From Prevotella sp. (GTDB lineage: Bacteria > Bacteroidota > Bacteroidia > Bacteroidales > Bacteroidaceae): 64,000 nt of DNA. This document shows, one piece after another, positions 8,584 to 18,152 of the stretch; the stretch's first letter is position 1; each line of letters opens with the position of its first letter. Under the pieces are notes generated by a model that was not told the DNA's origin, did not search any database, and saw nothing but the letters and a program-made list of their open reading frames with translations. The DNA is taken from contig JAILEG010000046.1 in assembly GCA_024688365.1 (NCBI GenBank), forward strand, positions 1 to 64,000. The letters are read 5' to 3'. Made by a program: the position numbers and the translations under genes.

Positions 8584-10245
8584 ATGTACAGCACCAAAGA
8601 AAACGTAAACATTCTCACGGCACTGCTCGTGAAGTTCGGAATCACCAAGGCAGTCGTCTGTCCTGGGTCACGCAACTCCCCCATCGTTCATAATCTCTGC
8701 GCCTGCCCCGACATTGAGTGTTACCCTGTGACTGACGAGCGGTCAGCAGGATTCTTCGCCCTTGGCATGTCGCTTGCCGACAATGAGCCGGTAGCCGTTT
8801 GCGTCACGTCAGGCTCTGCCCTGCTGAATACGGCACCTGCCGCAGCAGAGGCTTATTATCAGAACAGGCCACTCATCATCATCTCCGCCGACCGTCCAGT
8901 CCAATGGATCGGGCAACAGGATGGACAGACCCTACACCAGCATGGGGCATTGGAGCCTAATGTCAGAAAGAGCGTCACCCTGCCCGAGCCTCATGAGGAC
9001 GAGGAGCGATGGTTCTGCAACCGACTGGTCAATGAGGCTCTGAACGCAGCAGTCAACTGTGGCGGTGGTCCCGTACATATAAATGTGCCGATCAGTGAAC
9101 CTCTCTTCGACTACACCGCCATGCAGCTGCCCGATGAACGGCGGATAACCGTACATGGCGCGATAGCTGATGACGCAGCCTGCTATCAGCTTGCGGAGAA
9201 TTTCTTCCGAGGGGGCAAGCCCATGATAGTCCTCGGGCAGATGCTGCCTGAGGTAGCGGGTGATGCACTTGAGTCCATCCTGTCGTTACGCCGTGTGGCC
9301 GTTGTGCTACAGGAGAAGCTGGCCGATGATGACATCTGCCCCTCACAGCCTATTGACGAGGTGTTGACATTGGCTGAAGGAAATGAGACTTATCGCCCTG
9401 ACCGTATCATATATATAGGTGGGACACTGGTCAGCAAACGACTCAAGCGCTTCCTGCGTACTTGCCAGGACGCTGTCTCTGTAGCCGTTAACGAGCGGGG
9501 GGAGTGCTGTGACACGTTCATGAACCTTACGGATGTGATCACGGGCTCAGCCTCTGACGTCCTTTCCCTGCTTGCCACTGAGGCTGATGAGGCCTGTGAC
9601 AACTCCTTTGTGCAGTTATGGGACCAGGCTTTAGCCAAGGCCGCAGCCCTCCGGAAGCAGTTCCAGCCCCGATATTCACAGATGCTGGCTGTGAAGCGTT
9701 TCCATGAGATGATGCAGGAGCAGGAGATTGACGGAGAACTGTTCTATGGCAACAGTTCTGCTGTACGTCTGGGCAACATCTTCTCCAATCAGTATATCTA
9801 CGTAAACCGGGGAGTGAACGGCATAGAAGGTTCGCTGTCAACGGCAGTAGGTTATGCGGTGGCACACCAGGACGAGGAGGATGTCTACTGCGTCATCGGC
9901 GACTTGAGCTTCTTCTATGACCAGAATGCCCTGTGGAACCAAAGTCTCACACCCAACCTGGGCATCCTTCTGCTCAACAATGGCGGTGGTGGCATTTTCC
10001 ATCAGTTGCCCGGCCTGGAGCGTTCGCCCTATCGGGACACTGCTGTGGCGGCAGGGCATGCCACGACGGCAAAGGGCATCTGCGAGGAAAATGACATAGT
10101 CTACCTCACTGCCCACAATGCACAGGAACTGGAGAAGGGACTTGATGCTTTCTTCAATGCTGAGGAAGGACCTGTCCTCTTGGAGGTGTTCACACACGCT
10201 GACGTGGATGCGCAAGTCATGCGGGACTATTATCAGAGCTTTTAG
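8584..10245 (+). CDS. menD: SEPHCHC synthase (MenD)
   Basis: 2-succinyl-5-enolpyruvyl-6-hydroxy-3-cyclohexene-1-carboxylate synthase, a thiamine-diphosphate enzyme that joins 2-oxoglutarate and isochorismate. The 553-residue protein begins with the typical VVCPGSRNSPI segment (about 23-33) in the PYR domain. The C-terminal PP domain has the thiamine-diphosphate motif GDLSFFYDQNALWN followed by LLNNGGGGIFHQLPG (about 440-475). Length fits the family. It follows menF by 78 bp, with 10-bp repeats in the gap, and starts with ATG. Confidence 0.97.
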   Translation: MYSTKENVNILTALLVKFGITKAVVCPGSRNSPIVHNLCACPDIECYPVTDERSAGFFALGMSLADNEPVAVCVTSGSALLNTAPAAAEAYYQNRPLIIISADRPVQWIGQQDGQTLHQHGALEPNVRKSVTLPEPHEDEERWFCNRLVNEALNAAVNCGGGPVHINVPISEPLFDYTAMQLPDERRITVHGAIADDAACYQLAENFFRGGKPMIVLGQMLPEVAGDALESILSLRRVAVVLQEKLADDDICPSQPIDEVLTLAEGNETYRPDRIIYIGGTLVSKRLKRFLRTCQDAVSVAVNERGECCDTFMNLTDVITGSASDVLSLLATEADEACDNSFVQLWDQALAKAAALRKQFQPRYSQMLAVKRFHEMMQEQEIDGELFYGNSSAVRLGNIFSNQYIYVNRGVNGIEGSLSTAVGYAVAHQDEEDVYCVIGDLSFFYDQNALWNQSLTPNLGILLLNNGGGGIFHQLPGLERSPYRDTAVAAGHATTAKGICEENDIVYLTAHNAQELEKGLDAFFNAEEGPVLLEVFTHADVDAQVMRDYYQSF

Positions 10246-10345
10246 TCTTGCCCACTCAGGTTTATTGCAGCCCGACTTGCCAGTAACCATTTCCTATTAT
10301 CACAGGCCATAGTCTCTTCTCCCCTCATCATCTATCGTTGATTGC

Positions 10346-10395
10346 CATCGCCTATCATCGCCTATCATCGTTTATCATCGTTTATCATCGCCTAT
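10346..10395 (+). repeat. Five tandem 10-bp repeats before menB
   Basis: Five consecutive units CATCGCCTAT, CATCGCCTAT, CATCGTTTAT, CATCGTTTAT, CATCGCCTAT. Related degenerate copies extend upstream from about 10325. The 10-bp period is near one helical turn. The repeat is why the ORF track extends menB to 10338. Confidence 0.9.
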
Positions 10396-10424
10396 TCATC
10401 AATCCTAAAAGAAAAAAAATAAAT

Positions 10425-11252
10425 ATGCAGAAAAGAGACTGGAAGCCCATAGAAGGCTTCAACTTTGAGGAAATCCTTTTTGAGGAATTCAATCACATAG
10501 CAAAGATCACCATCAACCGCCCCCGGTACCGCAATGCCTTCACGCCACGCACGGTATGGGAGATGTCGCAAGCGTTCAGCTACTGTCGGGAAGCTCTCGA
10601 TATACGGGTGGTCATCCTGACCGGTGCCGGTGACAAGGCATTCTGCTCCGGTGGAGATATGCACGTCAAGGGACGTGGCGGATATGTGGGGGGCGACGGT
10701 GTGCCCCGTCTGAATGTCCTCGATGTGCAGATGCAGATACGCCGCCTGCCCAAGCCCGTAATAGCAATGGTCAACGGATATGCCATTGGAGGTGGACACG
10801 TGCTGCACGTGGTCTGTGACCTCAGCATCGCCTCGGAGAATGCCATCTTCGGACAGACAGGACCGAAGGTGGGCTCTTTTGATGCCGGCTTTGGAGCCTC
10901 TTATCTTGCCCGTATCGTAGGACAGAAGAAAGCCCGTGAGATTTGGTTTCTCTGCCGGCAGTACTCTGCCCAGGAAGCGGAGCGCATGGGACTTGTCAAC
11001 AAGGTCGTCCCACTTGACCAACTGGAAGACGAATGTGTGGATTGGGCTGAGACCATGATGGAGCGGTCACCCTTGGCACTCCGCATGATGAAGGCTGGCT
11101 TCAATGCCGAACTGGATGGCCAGGCTGGCATACAGGAGCTGGCAGGTGATGCCACCATGCTCTACTATACCCTTGACGAGGCACAGGAAGGCGGCAAGGC
11201 TTTCCTTGAAAAGCGCAAGCCCGACTTCGACAAGTATCCTCAGTTTCCCTGA
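10425..11252 (+). CDS. menB: 1,4-dihydroxy-2-naphthoyl-CoA synthase
   Basis: Crotonase-family enzyme that cyclises o-succinylbenzoyl-CoA to DHNA-CoA. I start it at 10425 ([12 protein letters not shown]), which gives 275 residues. The track start at 10338 would encode the 10-bp repeats as protein and is unlikely. Features are the substrate loop [18 protein letters not shown] (about 85-102), the oxyanion-hole region [10 protein letters not shown] (about 120-130) and the C-terminal segment with [13 protein letters not shown], all characteristic of MenB. It lies 179 bp after menD in the same direction. Confidence 0.96.
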   Translation: MQKRDWKPIEGFNFEEILFEEFNHIAKITINRPRYRNAFTPRTVWEMSQAFSYCREALDIRVVILTGAGDKAFCSGGDMHVKGRGGYVGGDGVPRLNVLDVQMQIRRLPKPVIAMVNGYAIGGGHVLHVVCDLSIASENAIFGQTGPKVGSFDAGFGASYLARIVGQKKAREIWFLCRQYSAQEAERMGLVNKVVPLDQLEDECVDWAETMMERSPLALRMMKAGFNAELDGQAGIQELAGDATMLYYTLDEAQEGGKAFLEKRKPDFDKYPQFP

Positions 11253-11414
11253 CAAAGAAGAAAAAACACATGGGCTGAGTCCTGTAAGAATAGTTTTAAG
11301 GCAGAATAAAATGAGACTTGGCATAAGCAAGATACAGAAGCCTGCCCTGCCCCAAGCTGTTCTGTCAGCAGAACGCTAAGCAACAATGAACCAGCCCTGA
11401 CTCAAAAGTTTATT

Positions 11415-12455
11415 ATGTATAAAACTGAAATATCCTCCCGTCTCCTTCACTTCCGCCAGCCAGCAGGCACCTCACGTGGTGTCTACACCACACGGCGCAG
11501 CTATTACATTACGCTGACGAGTGGAGAGCTGCCGGAGGTGAAGGGGGTTGGGGAGTGCGCCACATTGCCCGACCTGTCGTGCGATGCCCTGCCCGATGAT
11601 GCGTATGAGCTGACGCTTCGCCAGTTCTGTGACGACTTCTGTCGGACAGGACAGATTGATACTGAGGCGATGAGACCTTACCCTTCCATGCTCTTTGGAC
11701 TTGAGACTGCGAAAGCACAGCTGGATGCCTGTGGCAGCCTCAACCTTTTTGATACCCCTTTTGGACGTGGCGAGGAGGGAATCACCATCAATGGGCTGGT
11801 ATGGATGGGCTCTTTCAACGAGATGTACCAACGGCTGGAGGAGAAACTGCAGGCTGGATTCCACTGTGTCAAGCTGAAGATTGGTGCCATTGACTTTCAG
11901 CGGGAACTCGACCTGATCCGCCACATCCGCAGTGCCTTCACCCCTGACCAGGTGGAATTGCGGGTGGATGCCAATGGTGGATTCATGCCGGAGAATGTCA
12001 TGCAGCGGCTGGAAGCCTTGGCGCAATATGACATCCACTCCATCGAGCAGCCCATCCGGCAGCACCAGTGGAAGGAGATGGCACGGGTCTGTGCCAACGC
12101 TCCTCTGCCAATAGCCTTGGACGAGGAGCTGATTGGCATCAATGACCCTAAGGAGAAGGAAAGGCTGCTCGATACTGTTCGCCCACAATACATCATCCTT
12201 AAGCCAAGCCTGCATGGCGGTATGGCTGGCACAAGGGAGTGGATTGCGCTGGCCGGAGAGCGGGGCATCGGCTCATGGATTACCTCTGCACTGGAAAGCA
12301 ATATAGGGCTGAATGCTATCGCCCAGCTGGCTGCCGACATCTATGGCCCTCATGTCACAATGGCACAGGGCTTGGGAACGGGACAGCTCTTTACTGATAA
12401 TGTCCCCATGCCATTGCAAATCAGGGGTGACCAACTATGGATTACACGACAGTAA
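11415..12455 (+). CDS. menC: o-Succinylbenzoate synthase
   Basis: Enolase-superfamily enzyme that dehydrates SHCHC to o-succinylbenzoate. The 346-residue protein has the expected catalytic Lys in KLKIG (about 155), metal ligands in DANGGF (about 188), IEQP (about 213) and DEEL (about 236), and a second Lys in ILKPSLHGG (about 262). It follows menB by 162 bp; the gap shows no obvious signal. The order menF-menD-menB-menC-menE is known from other Bacteroidales. Racemase activity is common in relatives, but the context points to MenC. Confidence 0.93.
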   Translation: MYKTEISSRLLHFRQPAGTSRGVYTTRRSYYITLTSGELPEVKGVGECATLPDLSCDALPDDAYELTLRQFCDDFCRTGQIDTEAMRPYPSMLFGLETAKAQLDACGSLNLFDTPFGRGEEGITINGLVWMGSFNEMYQRLEEKLQAGFHCVKLKIGAIDFQRELDLIRHIRSAFTPDQVELRVDANGGFMPENVMQRLEALAQYDIHSIEQPIRQHQWKEMARVCANAPLPIALDEELIGINDPKEKERLLDTVRPQYIILKPSLHGGMAGTREWIALAGERGIGSWITSALESNIGLNAIAQLAADIYGPHVTMAQGLGTGQLFTDNVPMPLQIRGDQLWITRQ

Positions 12456-12495
12456 AGGCCTGCCAGACTTATCTGGCCTGTAATCATGCACGGAA

Positions 12496-13545
12496 ATGAC
12501 AATCAAACGAACAACAATGACTCTACAGGACTTTCTTTCTGAATGGCACAATGCTGATCCCCTGCTGCTGGTTCATACCAGTGGCTCAACAGGCAAGCCA
12601 AAGCCTTTGTGGGTGGAGAAGCAACGCATGATGAACTCTGCCCGCATCACCTGTGACTTTCTTGGGCTCAAGGCTGGTGATACAGCCTTGCTCTGTATGC
12701 CACTCGATTTCATTGCTGGGAAGATGATGGTAGTGAGAAGTCTGGAGAGAGGACTGCGGCTGATGTCCGTGCAGCCATCGGGCCACCCACTGTCTGATGC
12801 CTCTCTCAGCAATCTGGGCACCTCCACGGAAGAGATAACCTTTGCGGCAATGGTTCCCCTACAGGTATATAACTCCCTGCAAGTACCTGAGGAACGGGAG
12901 CGGCTGCGGAGAATACGGCATCTGATTATCGGTGGCGGTGCCGTTGATGACAGACTTGCCGATGACTTGAGACGGTTTCCAAACGCAGTCTGGAGTACAT
13001 ACGGTATGACAGAGACGCTTTCGCATATTGCCCTCCGCCGTCTCAATGGCCCCTCTGCCAGCGAGTGGTATAAGCCGTTTGAAGGTGTCAGAATAGGACT
13101 CAGCGAGGAAGGCTGCCTGGTCATTGATGCCCCAGCTGTGTGTGACCATCCTTTGGTCACTAATGACAGGGCCGTACTCCGGACAGTAGAGGAAGAGGGA
13201 AAAGCCGCCTGCACCAGTTTCCGCATTATCGGAAGGAAAGACAATGTGATTGATTCCGGCGGAATCAAGATACAGACAGAAGAGGTGGAGCATACCTTGA
13301 AGCCCCACCTCGCAGGTGACTTTGCCATAACAGGCTGCCCCGATGAGAAATTCGGTGAGGTGGTTGCGCTACTGACCACGCAGCCTGATATCGCTGCCGT
13401 AGAAGCTGTATGCCGCCAGTACCTGCCAAAATTCTGGCAGCCTCGCCTCATTCTCCATGCAGATGTCATTCCGCAGACGGCGACGGGCAAGCCAGCACGG
13501 GCTGAAATAACGCAGATAGCGCGCACATTGAGCAAGTCAACATAA
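12496..13545 (+). CDS. menE: o-Succinylbenzoate--CoA ligase
   Basis: Activates o-succinylbenzoate with ATP and CoA (ANL superfamily). The 349-residue protein is at the short end of the family. The phosphate-binding loop is HTSGSTGKPKPL (about 27-38), the adenylate site is YGMTET (about 170), and the C-terminal subdomain ends with the TATGKPAR segment that holds the catalytic Lys. Two starts are possible, 12496 (MTIKRTTM) and 12517 (MTLQDF). It is the last gene of the men cluster; menA and menH are not in this window. Confidence 0.92.
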   Translation: MTIKRTTMTLQDFLSEWHNADPLLLVHTSGSTGKPKPLWVEKQRMMNSARITCDFLGLKAGDTALLCMPLDFIAGKMMVVRSLERGLRLMSVQPSGHPLSDASLSNLGTSTEEITFAAMVPLQVYNSLQVPEERERLRRIRHLIIGGGAVDDRLADDLRRFPNAVWSTYGMTETLSHIALRRLNGPSASEWYKPFEGVRIGLSEEGCLVIDAPAVCDHPLVTNDRAVLRTVEEEGKAACTSFRIIGRKDNVIDSGGIKIQTEEVEHTLKPHLAGDFAITGCPDEKFGEVVALLTTQPDIAAVEAVCRQYLPKFWQPRLILHADVIPQTATGKPARAEITQIARTLSKST

Positions 13546-13854
13546 CTATAAAAGATTGCCCGTGAGAGTGCGAAGGCACAACACCTTCCTAAAATTACGC
13601 TGTCCACATGACAAAAATCAGCATCAAGACAAGCCAAAAACTGTCCTACCTGCTGGAGCAGTCACCTTCACCTGCCCCACTCATGGAACGCCCATGCAGA
13701 AGAGGATGGCTGTTGCACAAAGACAGGATGCTGCCTGGGCAGAGACAATAGAGGCAGAGTGATGCCAAGGGAAGCCTGAGGACCGCGTCGTTCCAATGCT
13801 TGACAGGTTACCCTAATGACTGAATTCTGAGTAGACAATGATGTAAGGAGAGCC
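13546..13854. other. Convergent gap without a recognised gene
   Basis: Lies between menE (plus) and the fimbrillin-like lipoprotein (minus). The 68-residue plus ORF at 13556-13762 has no recognisable domain or signal peptide, and I do not accept it. I see no strong terminator or repeat. Confidence 0.6.
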
Positions 13855-14844
13855 CTATAGGGCGAAGTGCCATGCCACATTTTCAGTAGTCATCTCCCCA
13901 GTCTCCTCATTCAGTCCGATACCTCTCGGCTTGGGGCCTTCCACTGACACATCAATCACAGTCATGATGTTGCGCTTCAAGTTTATGAGCTTACTGTCCT
14001 TCTCAACAGTTCCATCATCCTTTACCCATTCCAGCTCAAGCGTCACGTGGCCTTGATAATCATTCATACAGGCCGCATCAACCATGTTGAAGGAGTAGGT
14101 TGAGGCATGGTCATACGCAGGATCGGAAGCCTTGACACTCAAAGTCTGATACAGATATTTGATGTTAAGCGTTCCTTCCTCCGGTGGTGTAATCCTGAAG
14201 TGAAGTCCGAATACGGCACGCTTCATGTCAATGGTCAGCTCGTCAGTTGTTGAAGGGTTGAAGTCTTCCACCGTACCATATAACTTTACCAGTTTGGGGT
14301 ACATCGTCTTGTCCGTGGCTGTCACATTTGTCTCTCCTTTCTGAATAAAGCCAAGATTCTCGCTGGTCGACATCGTGAAAGCGTTTTCAGCCATAGTAGC
14401 TTTGCCTGTCCCGTGCAGGAATGGTGCGAGATACTCACCGTTTTTGTTGTATATAGTGTCCTCGCCCTCCTCAGCTATCAGGCACTGTATCCTGTAAAGA
14501 TTGCCTTCGGTCATCCTGATGGCTATCTTTGATGGGTCAGTAAACAGTCCGTAAGCATATTTTGAGTAGGACTCGACTCCTTTCTTCTTTTCATATACGT
14601 TTACAGCATACAGTTTCTTTGCAGCCCTCGGGCTTTCGGGAGCAGAAAAACCAAAAGGTTTAGCTCCTTGCACAATAGGTTCCTCCATCGTCTCCACGTG
14701 CAATTCCATAGGGTGTATGGTGACCATTCTTGTTACCTTGTTCTCTTTCCCATTGTTCTCACCGCCTTCCAAGACAGCTTTCTCGCACGATACAAATACT
14801 AAAGGCAACAGCAGAGCCCCAAGCCACATAATTTGTTTCTTCAT
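13855..14844 (-). CDS. Lipoprotein, fimbrillin/Mfa2-like
   Basis: A 329-residue exported lipoprotein. The signal peptide MKKQIMWLGALLLPLVFVSC ends in a lipobox with Cys at residue 20. The rest resembles Bacteroidales fimbrillin-type or Mfa2/FimB-type proteins: beta-rich, with a VNVYE strand, a stretch on a tip of about 80-230 residues and a RNIMTVIDVSVEG segment near the C-terminus (about 298-310) that resembles the end of such domains. It is alone; no major fimbrial subunit gene is adjacent. A role as a minor or anchoring fimbrial subunit is an inference from the family. The gene starts with ATG and has a 240-bp gap before rsgA. Confidence 0.6.
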   Translation of the reverse strand: MKKQIMWLGALLLPLVFVSCEKAVLEGGENNGKENKVTRMVTIHPMELHVETMEEPIVQGAKPFGFSAPESPRAAKKLYAVNVYEKKKGVESYSKYAYGLFTDPSKIAIRMTEGNLYRIQCLIAEEGEDTIYNKNGEYLAPFLHGTGKATMAENAFTMSTSENLGFIQKGETNVTATDKTMYPKLVKLYGTVEDFNPSTTDELTIDMKRAVFGLHFRITPPEEGTLNIKYLYQTLSVKASDPAYDHASTYSFNMVDAACMNDYQGHVTLELEWVKDDGTVEKDSKLINLKRNIMTVIDVSVEGPKPRGIGLNEETGEMTTENVAWHFAL

Positions 14845-15086
14845 AATTTGTCAGTATTCAAGACGTTTAGATTTTATGAGACGAAAATAAAAAATCCGTG
14901 TAAGAAAAGCAAGTGGCTGACAGAAGATGTAACTTTAATTAAACTTACAATAATGTCTTTCACACTTTTTTACCTTACATCCAGCACGTAACTATGAAAG
15001 ACTTATACACATGTGCCATGCGGCTCGTGTGATTCTTGCAGAGCTAAGAAAGACCGTCACGTTCCTCTACCTTTCCCTGTATCGCC

Positions 15087-16031
15087 CTAAAACGCCTCGC
15101 GATACTTATTTTCCTCCTTGTCCTCCAACATTGAAAGGTAACTGCTGTAACGGCTCTCTGAGATATAATGCTCCTCCACAGCCTTACGCACAGCACACCC
15201 TGGCTCATGCGTATGCGTACAATCAGAGAAGCGGCAGTCCTTGGAGAACTTGAAAATCTCGCGGAAATAGCTCGTCAGCTCTTCCCGTTCTATATCGAAA
15301 GTGCCGAACCCCTTGATGCCCGGCGTGTCAATCAGGTATCCTCCTCCCGGCAGCTCCAGCATCTCACTGAACGTTGTCGTGTGCATACCCGTGTTGTGGG
15401 CATCGGAGATGTCTGCCGTACGGAGGTTCACATGAGGCAGCAGACCATTGATGATTGTCGACTTCCCCACCCCGCTGTTACCACTCAGCAATGTGATTTT
15501 TCCTGCCAGCAGCGGTTTCAGCGTCTCCACGCTCAATGCCTCGGGCGCACCTTCACCAGCCTGCAGCTCTACACATCTGTAGCCGATGGTATCATAAAGA
15601 TTCATCACGGCATGCTGATAACGCAGTTCTTCGTCCGAAAGCAGGTCATGCTTGTTGAAGACCAGCGTGACAGGAACCCTGTAAGCCTCAGCACCGGCCA
15701 GGAAACGGTCAATGAAAGTGGTGGAAGTCTCCGGATAGTTCACGGTGACAACCAAGAAAGCCTGGTCAATATTGGCTGCGATGATATGGCTCTGCTTCGA
15801 CAGGTTGGGCGACTTACGGATGATGTAATTTCTCCTGTCCTCAATCTCCGTGATGAAGGCAGTCCCCTCCTGGTTGGGCACGATAACGACATGGTCGCCC
15901 ACAGCCACAGGATTAGTGGAGCGTATTCCCTTCAAGCGGAAGTTGCCCTTGATCTTGCTCTCAATCGTATTGCCGTCCTCGGTCTTCACCGTGTACCAGC
16001 TGCCTGTGTTCTTGATTACTAAACCGCGCAT
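15087..16031 (-). CDS. rsgA: Ribosome small-subunit biogenesis GTPase
   Basis: Circularly permuted GTPase that acts in late 30S maturation. I start it at the ATG at 16031 ([15 protein letters not shown], 314 residues); the track start at 16046 is a TTG codon and adds five unsupported residues. The N-terminal OB fold (about 1-70) is followed by the permuted G domain: G4 NKHD (about 130), P-loop GNSGVGKST (about 175-185) and DTPGIKGFG (about 230). A C-terminal zinc knuckle reads [14 protein letters not shown] (about 262-275). Genes frr, msrC-like and rsmA follow upstream on the same strand, all concerned with translation or repair. Confidence 0.96.
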   Translation of the reverse strand: MRGLVIKNTGSWYTVKTEDGNTIESKIKGNFRLKGIRSTNPVAVGDHVVIVPNQEGTAFITEIEDRRNYIIRKSPNLSKQSHIIAANIDQAFLVVTVNYPETSTTFIDRFLAGAEAYRVPVTLVFNKHDLLSDEELRYQHAVMNLYDTIGYRCVELQAGEGAPEALSVETLKPLLAGKITLLSGNSGVGKSTIINGLLPHVNLRTADISDAHNTGMHTTTFSEMLELPGGGYLIDTPGIKGFGTFDIEREELTSYFREIFKFSKDCRFSDCTHTHEPGCAVRKAVEEHYISESRYSSYLSMLEDKEENKYREAF

Positions 16032-16097
16032 AACATAAAAAGACAAAAGCCTGTCCCCGGCACATCATCAAATGAGAGATGCCGGGAGATGAGGCTT

Positions 16098-16658
16098 CTA
16101 TACTGTCATGATTTCTTTCTGCTTTTCCTCCAGCAAGCCTTCCACACGCTTGATGTACTTGTCATGGATTTTCTGCAGACTCTCCTCAGCATCCTTCTCA
16201 TTATCCTCAGAGAGCCCATCCTTGATGGCCTTCTTCAACTTCTCCTTGATATCGGCACGCACGTTGCGGATCTCAACCTTCGTACGCTCCCCTATCTTGT
16301 TGCACTGCTTCACCAGATCCTTTCGGCGCTCTTCCGTCGGCTGTGGCAGGTTCAGCCGGATCAGCTCACCATTGTTCTCAGGCGTGATGCCCACATCCGA
16401 ATCCATGATAGCCTTCTCAATGTCACGAATAGCCTTCTTGTCCCACGGCTTGATGGCGATGGTACGTGCATCAGGCACCATGACTGTAGCAACCTGGTTC
16501 AAAGGCACCTTTGAACCGTAAGAATCAACTCGCACACCATCCAGGATGGCTACGTTTGCCCGTCCGGCACGGATGCGCTGCAGCTCGTCATCGAGGTACA
16601 TCGCTGCCATTTCCATGCGCTCGCTGGCATCACTTAATGTCTGCTTTACGTCTAACAT
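16098..16658 (-). CDS. frr: Ribosome recycling factor
   Basis: Splits post-termination ribosomes together with EF-G. The 186-residue protein has the family length. It shows the N-terminal helix with RAGRANVAILDGV (about 32-44), the PLNQVATVMVPDART segment of domain II and the C-terminal long helices with KLKKAIKDG. A -7 element TATTTTTG lies on the minus strand at 16686-16693, about 28 bp before the ATG. It ends 66 bp before the rsgA start. Confidence 0.97.
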   Translation of the reverse strand: MLDVKQTLSDASERMEMAAMYLDDELQRIRAGRANVAILDGVRVDSYGSKVPLNQVATVMVPDARTIAIKPWDKKAIRDIEKAIMDSDVGITPENNGELIRLNLPQPTEERRKDLVKQCNKIGERTKVEIRNVRADIKEKLKKAIKDGLSEDNEKDAEESLQKIHDKYIKRVEGLLEEKQKEIMTV

Positions 16659-16725
16659 ATTTCGTAATATTAAATTTATCTGTTACAAAAATAGGGATTA
16701 ATTCGGATATTCACAAGATTTCACC

Positions 16726-17214
16726 TTACTTTTTCTCTAACAGATCCTCTATTTCCTCCATCAGCACGGCGATGATACGCTCCAGCCCTTCCTTGTCATC
16801 GGCATCAAAGTCATCGAGACGCGTACTGTCTATATCGAGGACACCATGGAAGCCACGGGAAGAGTCATACATCGGCACAACTATCTCGCTGCGTGAGAGA
16901 CTGCTGCAGGCAATGTGACCTGGAAACTGCTCAACGTCAGGGACTATGATGGTGCATCCTTCCTCCCATGCCTTGCCGCAGACTCCCTTGCCATATGGGA
17001 TTGAGTAGCAAGCCACAGAACCCTGGAACGGACCCAAGGCAAGTGCCGATTCACTTTGTCTCAAGTAAAAGCCTGCCCAGAAAAAGCGGTCAGGAAAAGC
17101 CTCACGCAATGCCGCCGACACATTTGCCAGCACACCTACCACATTTGTCTCACCCCTGACCAGCCCCGCAATCTGGGGTATCAACTGCTCATACTGTTCT
17201 TTTCTCGTCATCAT
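16726..17214 (-). CDS. msrC: GAF-type free methionine-(R)-sulfoxide reductase
   Basis: A 162-residue single GAF domain of the fRMsr family, which reduces free methionine R-sulfoxide. The conserved cysteines are visible in FQGSVACYSIPYGKGVCG and in GHIACSSLSRSEIVVP, the second holding the catalytic Cys and the first two the resolving Cys. The segment DIDSTRLDDFDADD near the C-terminus is also typical. The gene starts with two ATG codons (17214, 17211). It ends 67 bp before frr and starts 57 bp after rsmA. The gene symbol follows the enterobacterial name for the family. Confidence 0.88.
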   Translation of the reverse strand: MMTRKEQYEQLIPQIAGLVRGETNVVGVLANVSAALREAFPDRFFWAGFYLRQSESALALGPFQGSVACYSIPYGKGVCGKAWEEGCTIIVPDVEQFPGHIACSSLSRSEIVVPMYDSSRGFHGVLDIDSTRLDDFDADDKEGLERIIAVLMEEIEDLLEKK

Positions 17215-17271
17215 ATTCCATTATTCCTTTATTGTTCAGACACCAGGGCAACCACACAGCCATTGCCCTTG

Positions 17272-18075
17272 TCACTGTCCTAAGGCAGCCAACTGGGCAG
17301 CAACCATATTGGTAAGCTCCACAAACTGCGGAATGGAGAGCTGCTCAGGCCGCTGCGTCATAATCTCCTGCTCATAGAAGCCATCGGCAGGCTTGCCTCC
17401 CTGGAACATCTGGCGCAGGCTGACCCGCAGCATCTTGCGCCGCTGATTGAACACCGCCTTCACCAACCGCTTGAACAGACGCTCGTCACAGCCAAGGTCG
17501 GTCACATCATTACGGCTCATACGGATGACGGCACTCTTCACTTTTGGCGGCGGATTAAACACGCTCTCATCCACGGTGAAGAGATATTCAACGTCATACC
17601 AAGCCTGCATCAGCACCGAGAGGATGCCGTATGTCTTCGATCCTGGCTCCGCAGCCATACGTAAGGCGACCTCACGCTGTATCATACCCGTGCAGCAGGG
17701 GATAAGATCCTTGAAGTCGAGCATCTTGAAGAAGATCTGCGATGAGATGTCATAAGGGTAATTGCCCGTCAGCACAAACTGCCTGCCACCGAACACCTGC
17801 GTCAGGTCCATGCGCAGGAAATCCTCTCCGAGAATGTTCTCCCGCAGCTTGGGAAACCGCTCATTGAGGTAGGCAACGCTCTCAGAGTCAATCTCCACAG
17901 CTTTCACTTCCCGCGGTTTCTCAACAAGATACTGTGTGAGGACACCCATTCCCGGCCCTATCTCCAGTACGGGGATGCCAGGACAGGCATCAACCGTATC
18001 GGCAATCCGCCTGGCTATACCCAAATCGGTCAGGAAGTGCTGACCCAGATTCTTCTTTGGCTTGACTGATTTCAT
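17272..18075 (-). CDS. rsmA: 16S rRNA dimethyladenosine transferase
   Basis: Dimethylates A1518 and A1519 of 16S rRNA. The 267-residue protein (also KsgA) starts KSVKPKKNLGQHFLTD, contains the SAM-binding LEIGPGMGVLTQYL (about 37-50) and the catalytic motif TGNYPYDIS (about 107-115), where NxPY is conserved although Leu is replaced by Tyr. A minus-strand -7 element TATCTTTG lies at 18096-18103, about 20 bp before the ATG, back to back with the promoter of the plus-strand gene. Confidence 0.96.
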   Translation of the reverse strand: MKSVKPKKNLGQHFLTDLGIARRIADTVDACPGIPVLEIGPGMGVLTQYLVEKPREVKAVEIDSESVAYLNERFPKLRENILGEDFLRMDLTQVFGGRQFVLTGNYPYDISSQIFFKMLDFKDLIPCCTGMIQREVALRMAAEPGSKTYGILSVLMQAWYDVEYLFTVDESVFNPPPKVKSAVIRMSRNDVTDLGCDERLFKRLVKAVFNQRRKMLRVSLRQMFQGGKPADGFYEQEIMTQRPEQLSIPQFVELTNMVAAQLAALGQ

Positions 18076-18095
18076 AATTTTTCTTTATTTGGCTA

Positions 18096-18103
18096 CAAAG
18101 ATA
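18096..18103 (-). promoter_or_regulatory. -7 element of rsmA
   Basis: TATCTTTG on the minus strand (CAAAGATA on plus), 20 bp upstream of the rsmA ATG. The matching -33 element is weak and would overlap the -33 region of the divergent promoter, so the two promoters share about 40 bp. Confidence 0.6.
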
Positions 18104-18113
18104 GGCATTTTAT

Positions 18114-18144
18114 TTTGCATTTAAAAGCATTTTAAGTATCTTTG
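18114..18144 (+). promoter_or_regulatory. Promoter of the UPF0104 gene
   Basis: TTTG (18114-18117), a 19-bp spacer and TATCTTTG (18137-18144). The ATG of the gene at 18153 lies only 9 bp beyond the -7 element, so the transcript should be almost leaderless. Confidence 0.8.
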
Positions 18145-18152
18145 CTCATCAA

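Noticed and set aside
10338-10424. Upstream start of the menB ORF
   Set aside because: It would encode the 10-bp repeats as protein; MenB proteins begin near the ATG at 10425.
12573-13637. 354-residue minus-strand ORF over menE
   Set aside because: Antisense to menE, whose adenylate-forming motifs are intact; no protein-like features.
13556-13762. 68-residue plus-strand ORF after menE
   Set aside because: No signal peptide, no domain, and no promoter; basic and low-complexity composition.
16032-16046. TTG start of rsgA in the ORF track
   Set aside because: The ATG at 16031 matches the known N-terminus [16 protein letters not shown] starts are unnecessary here.
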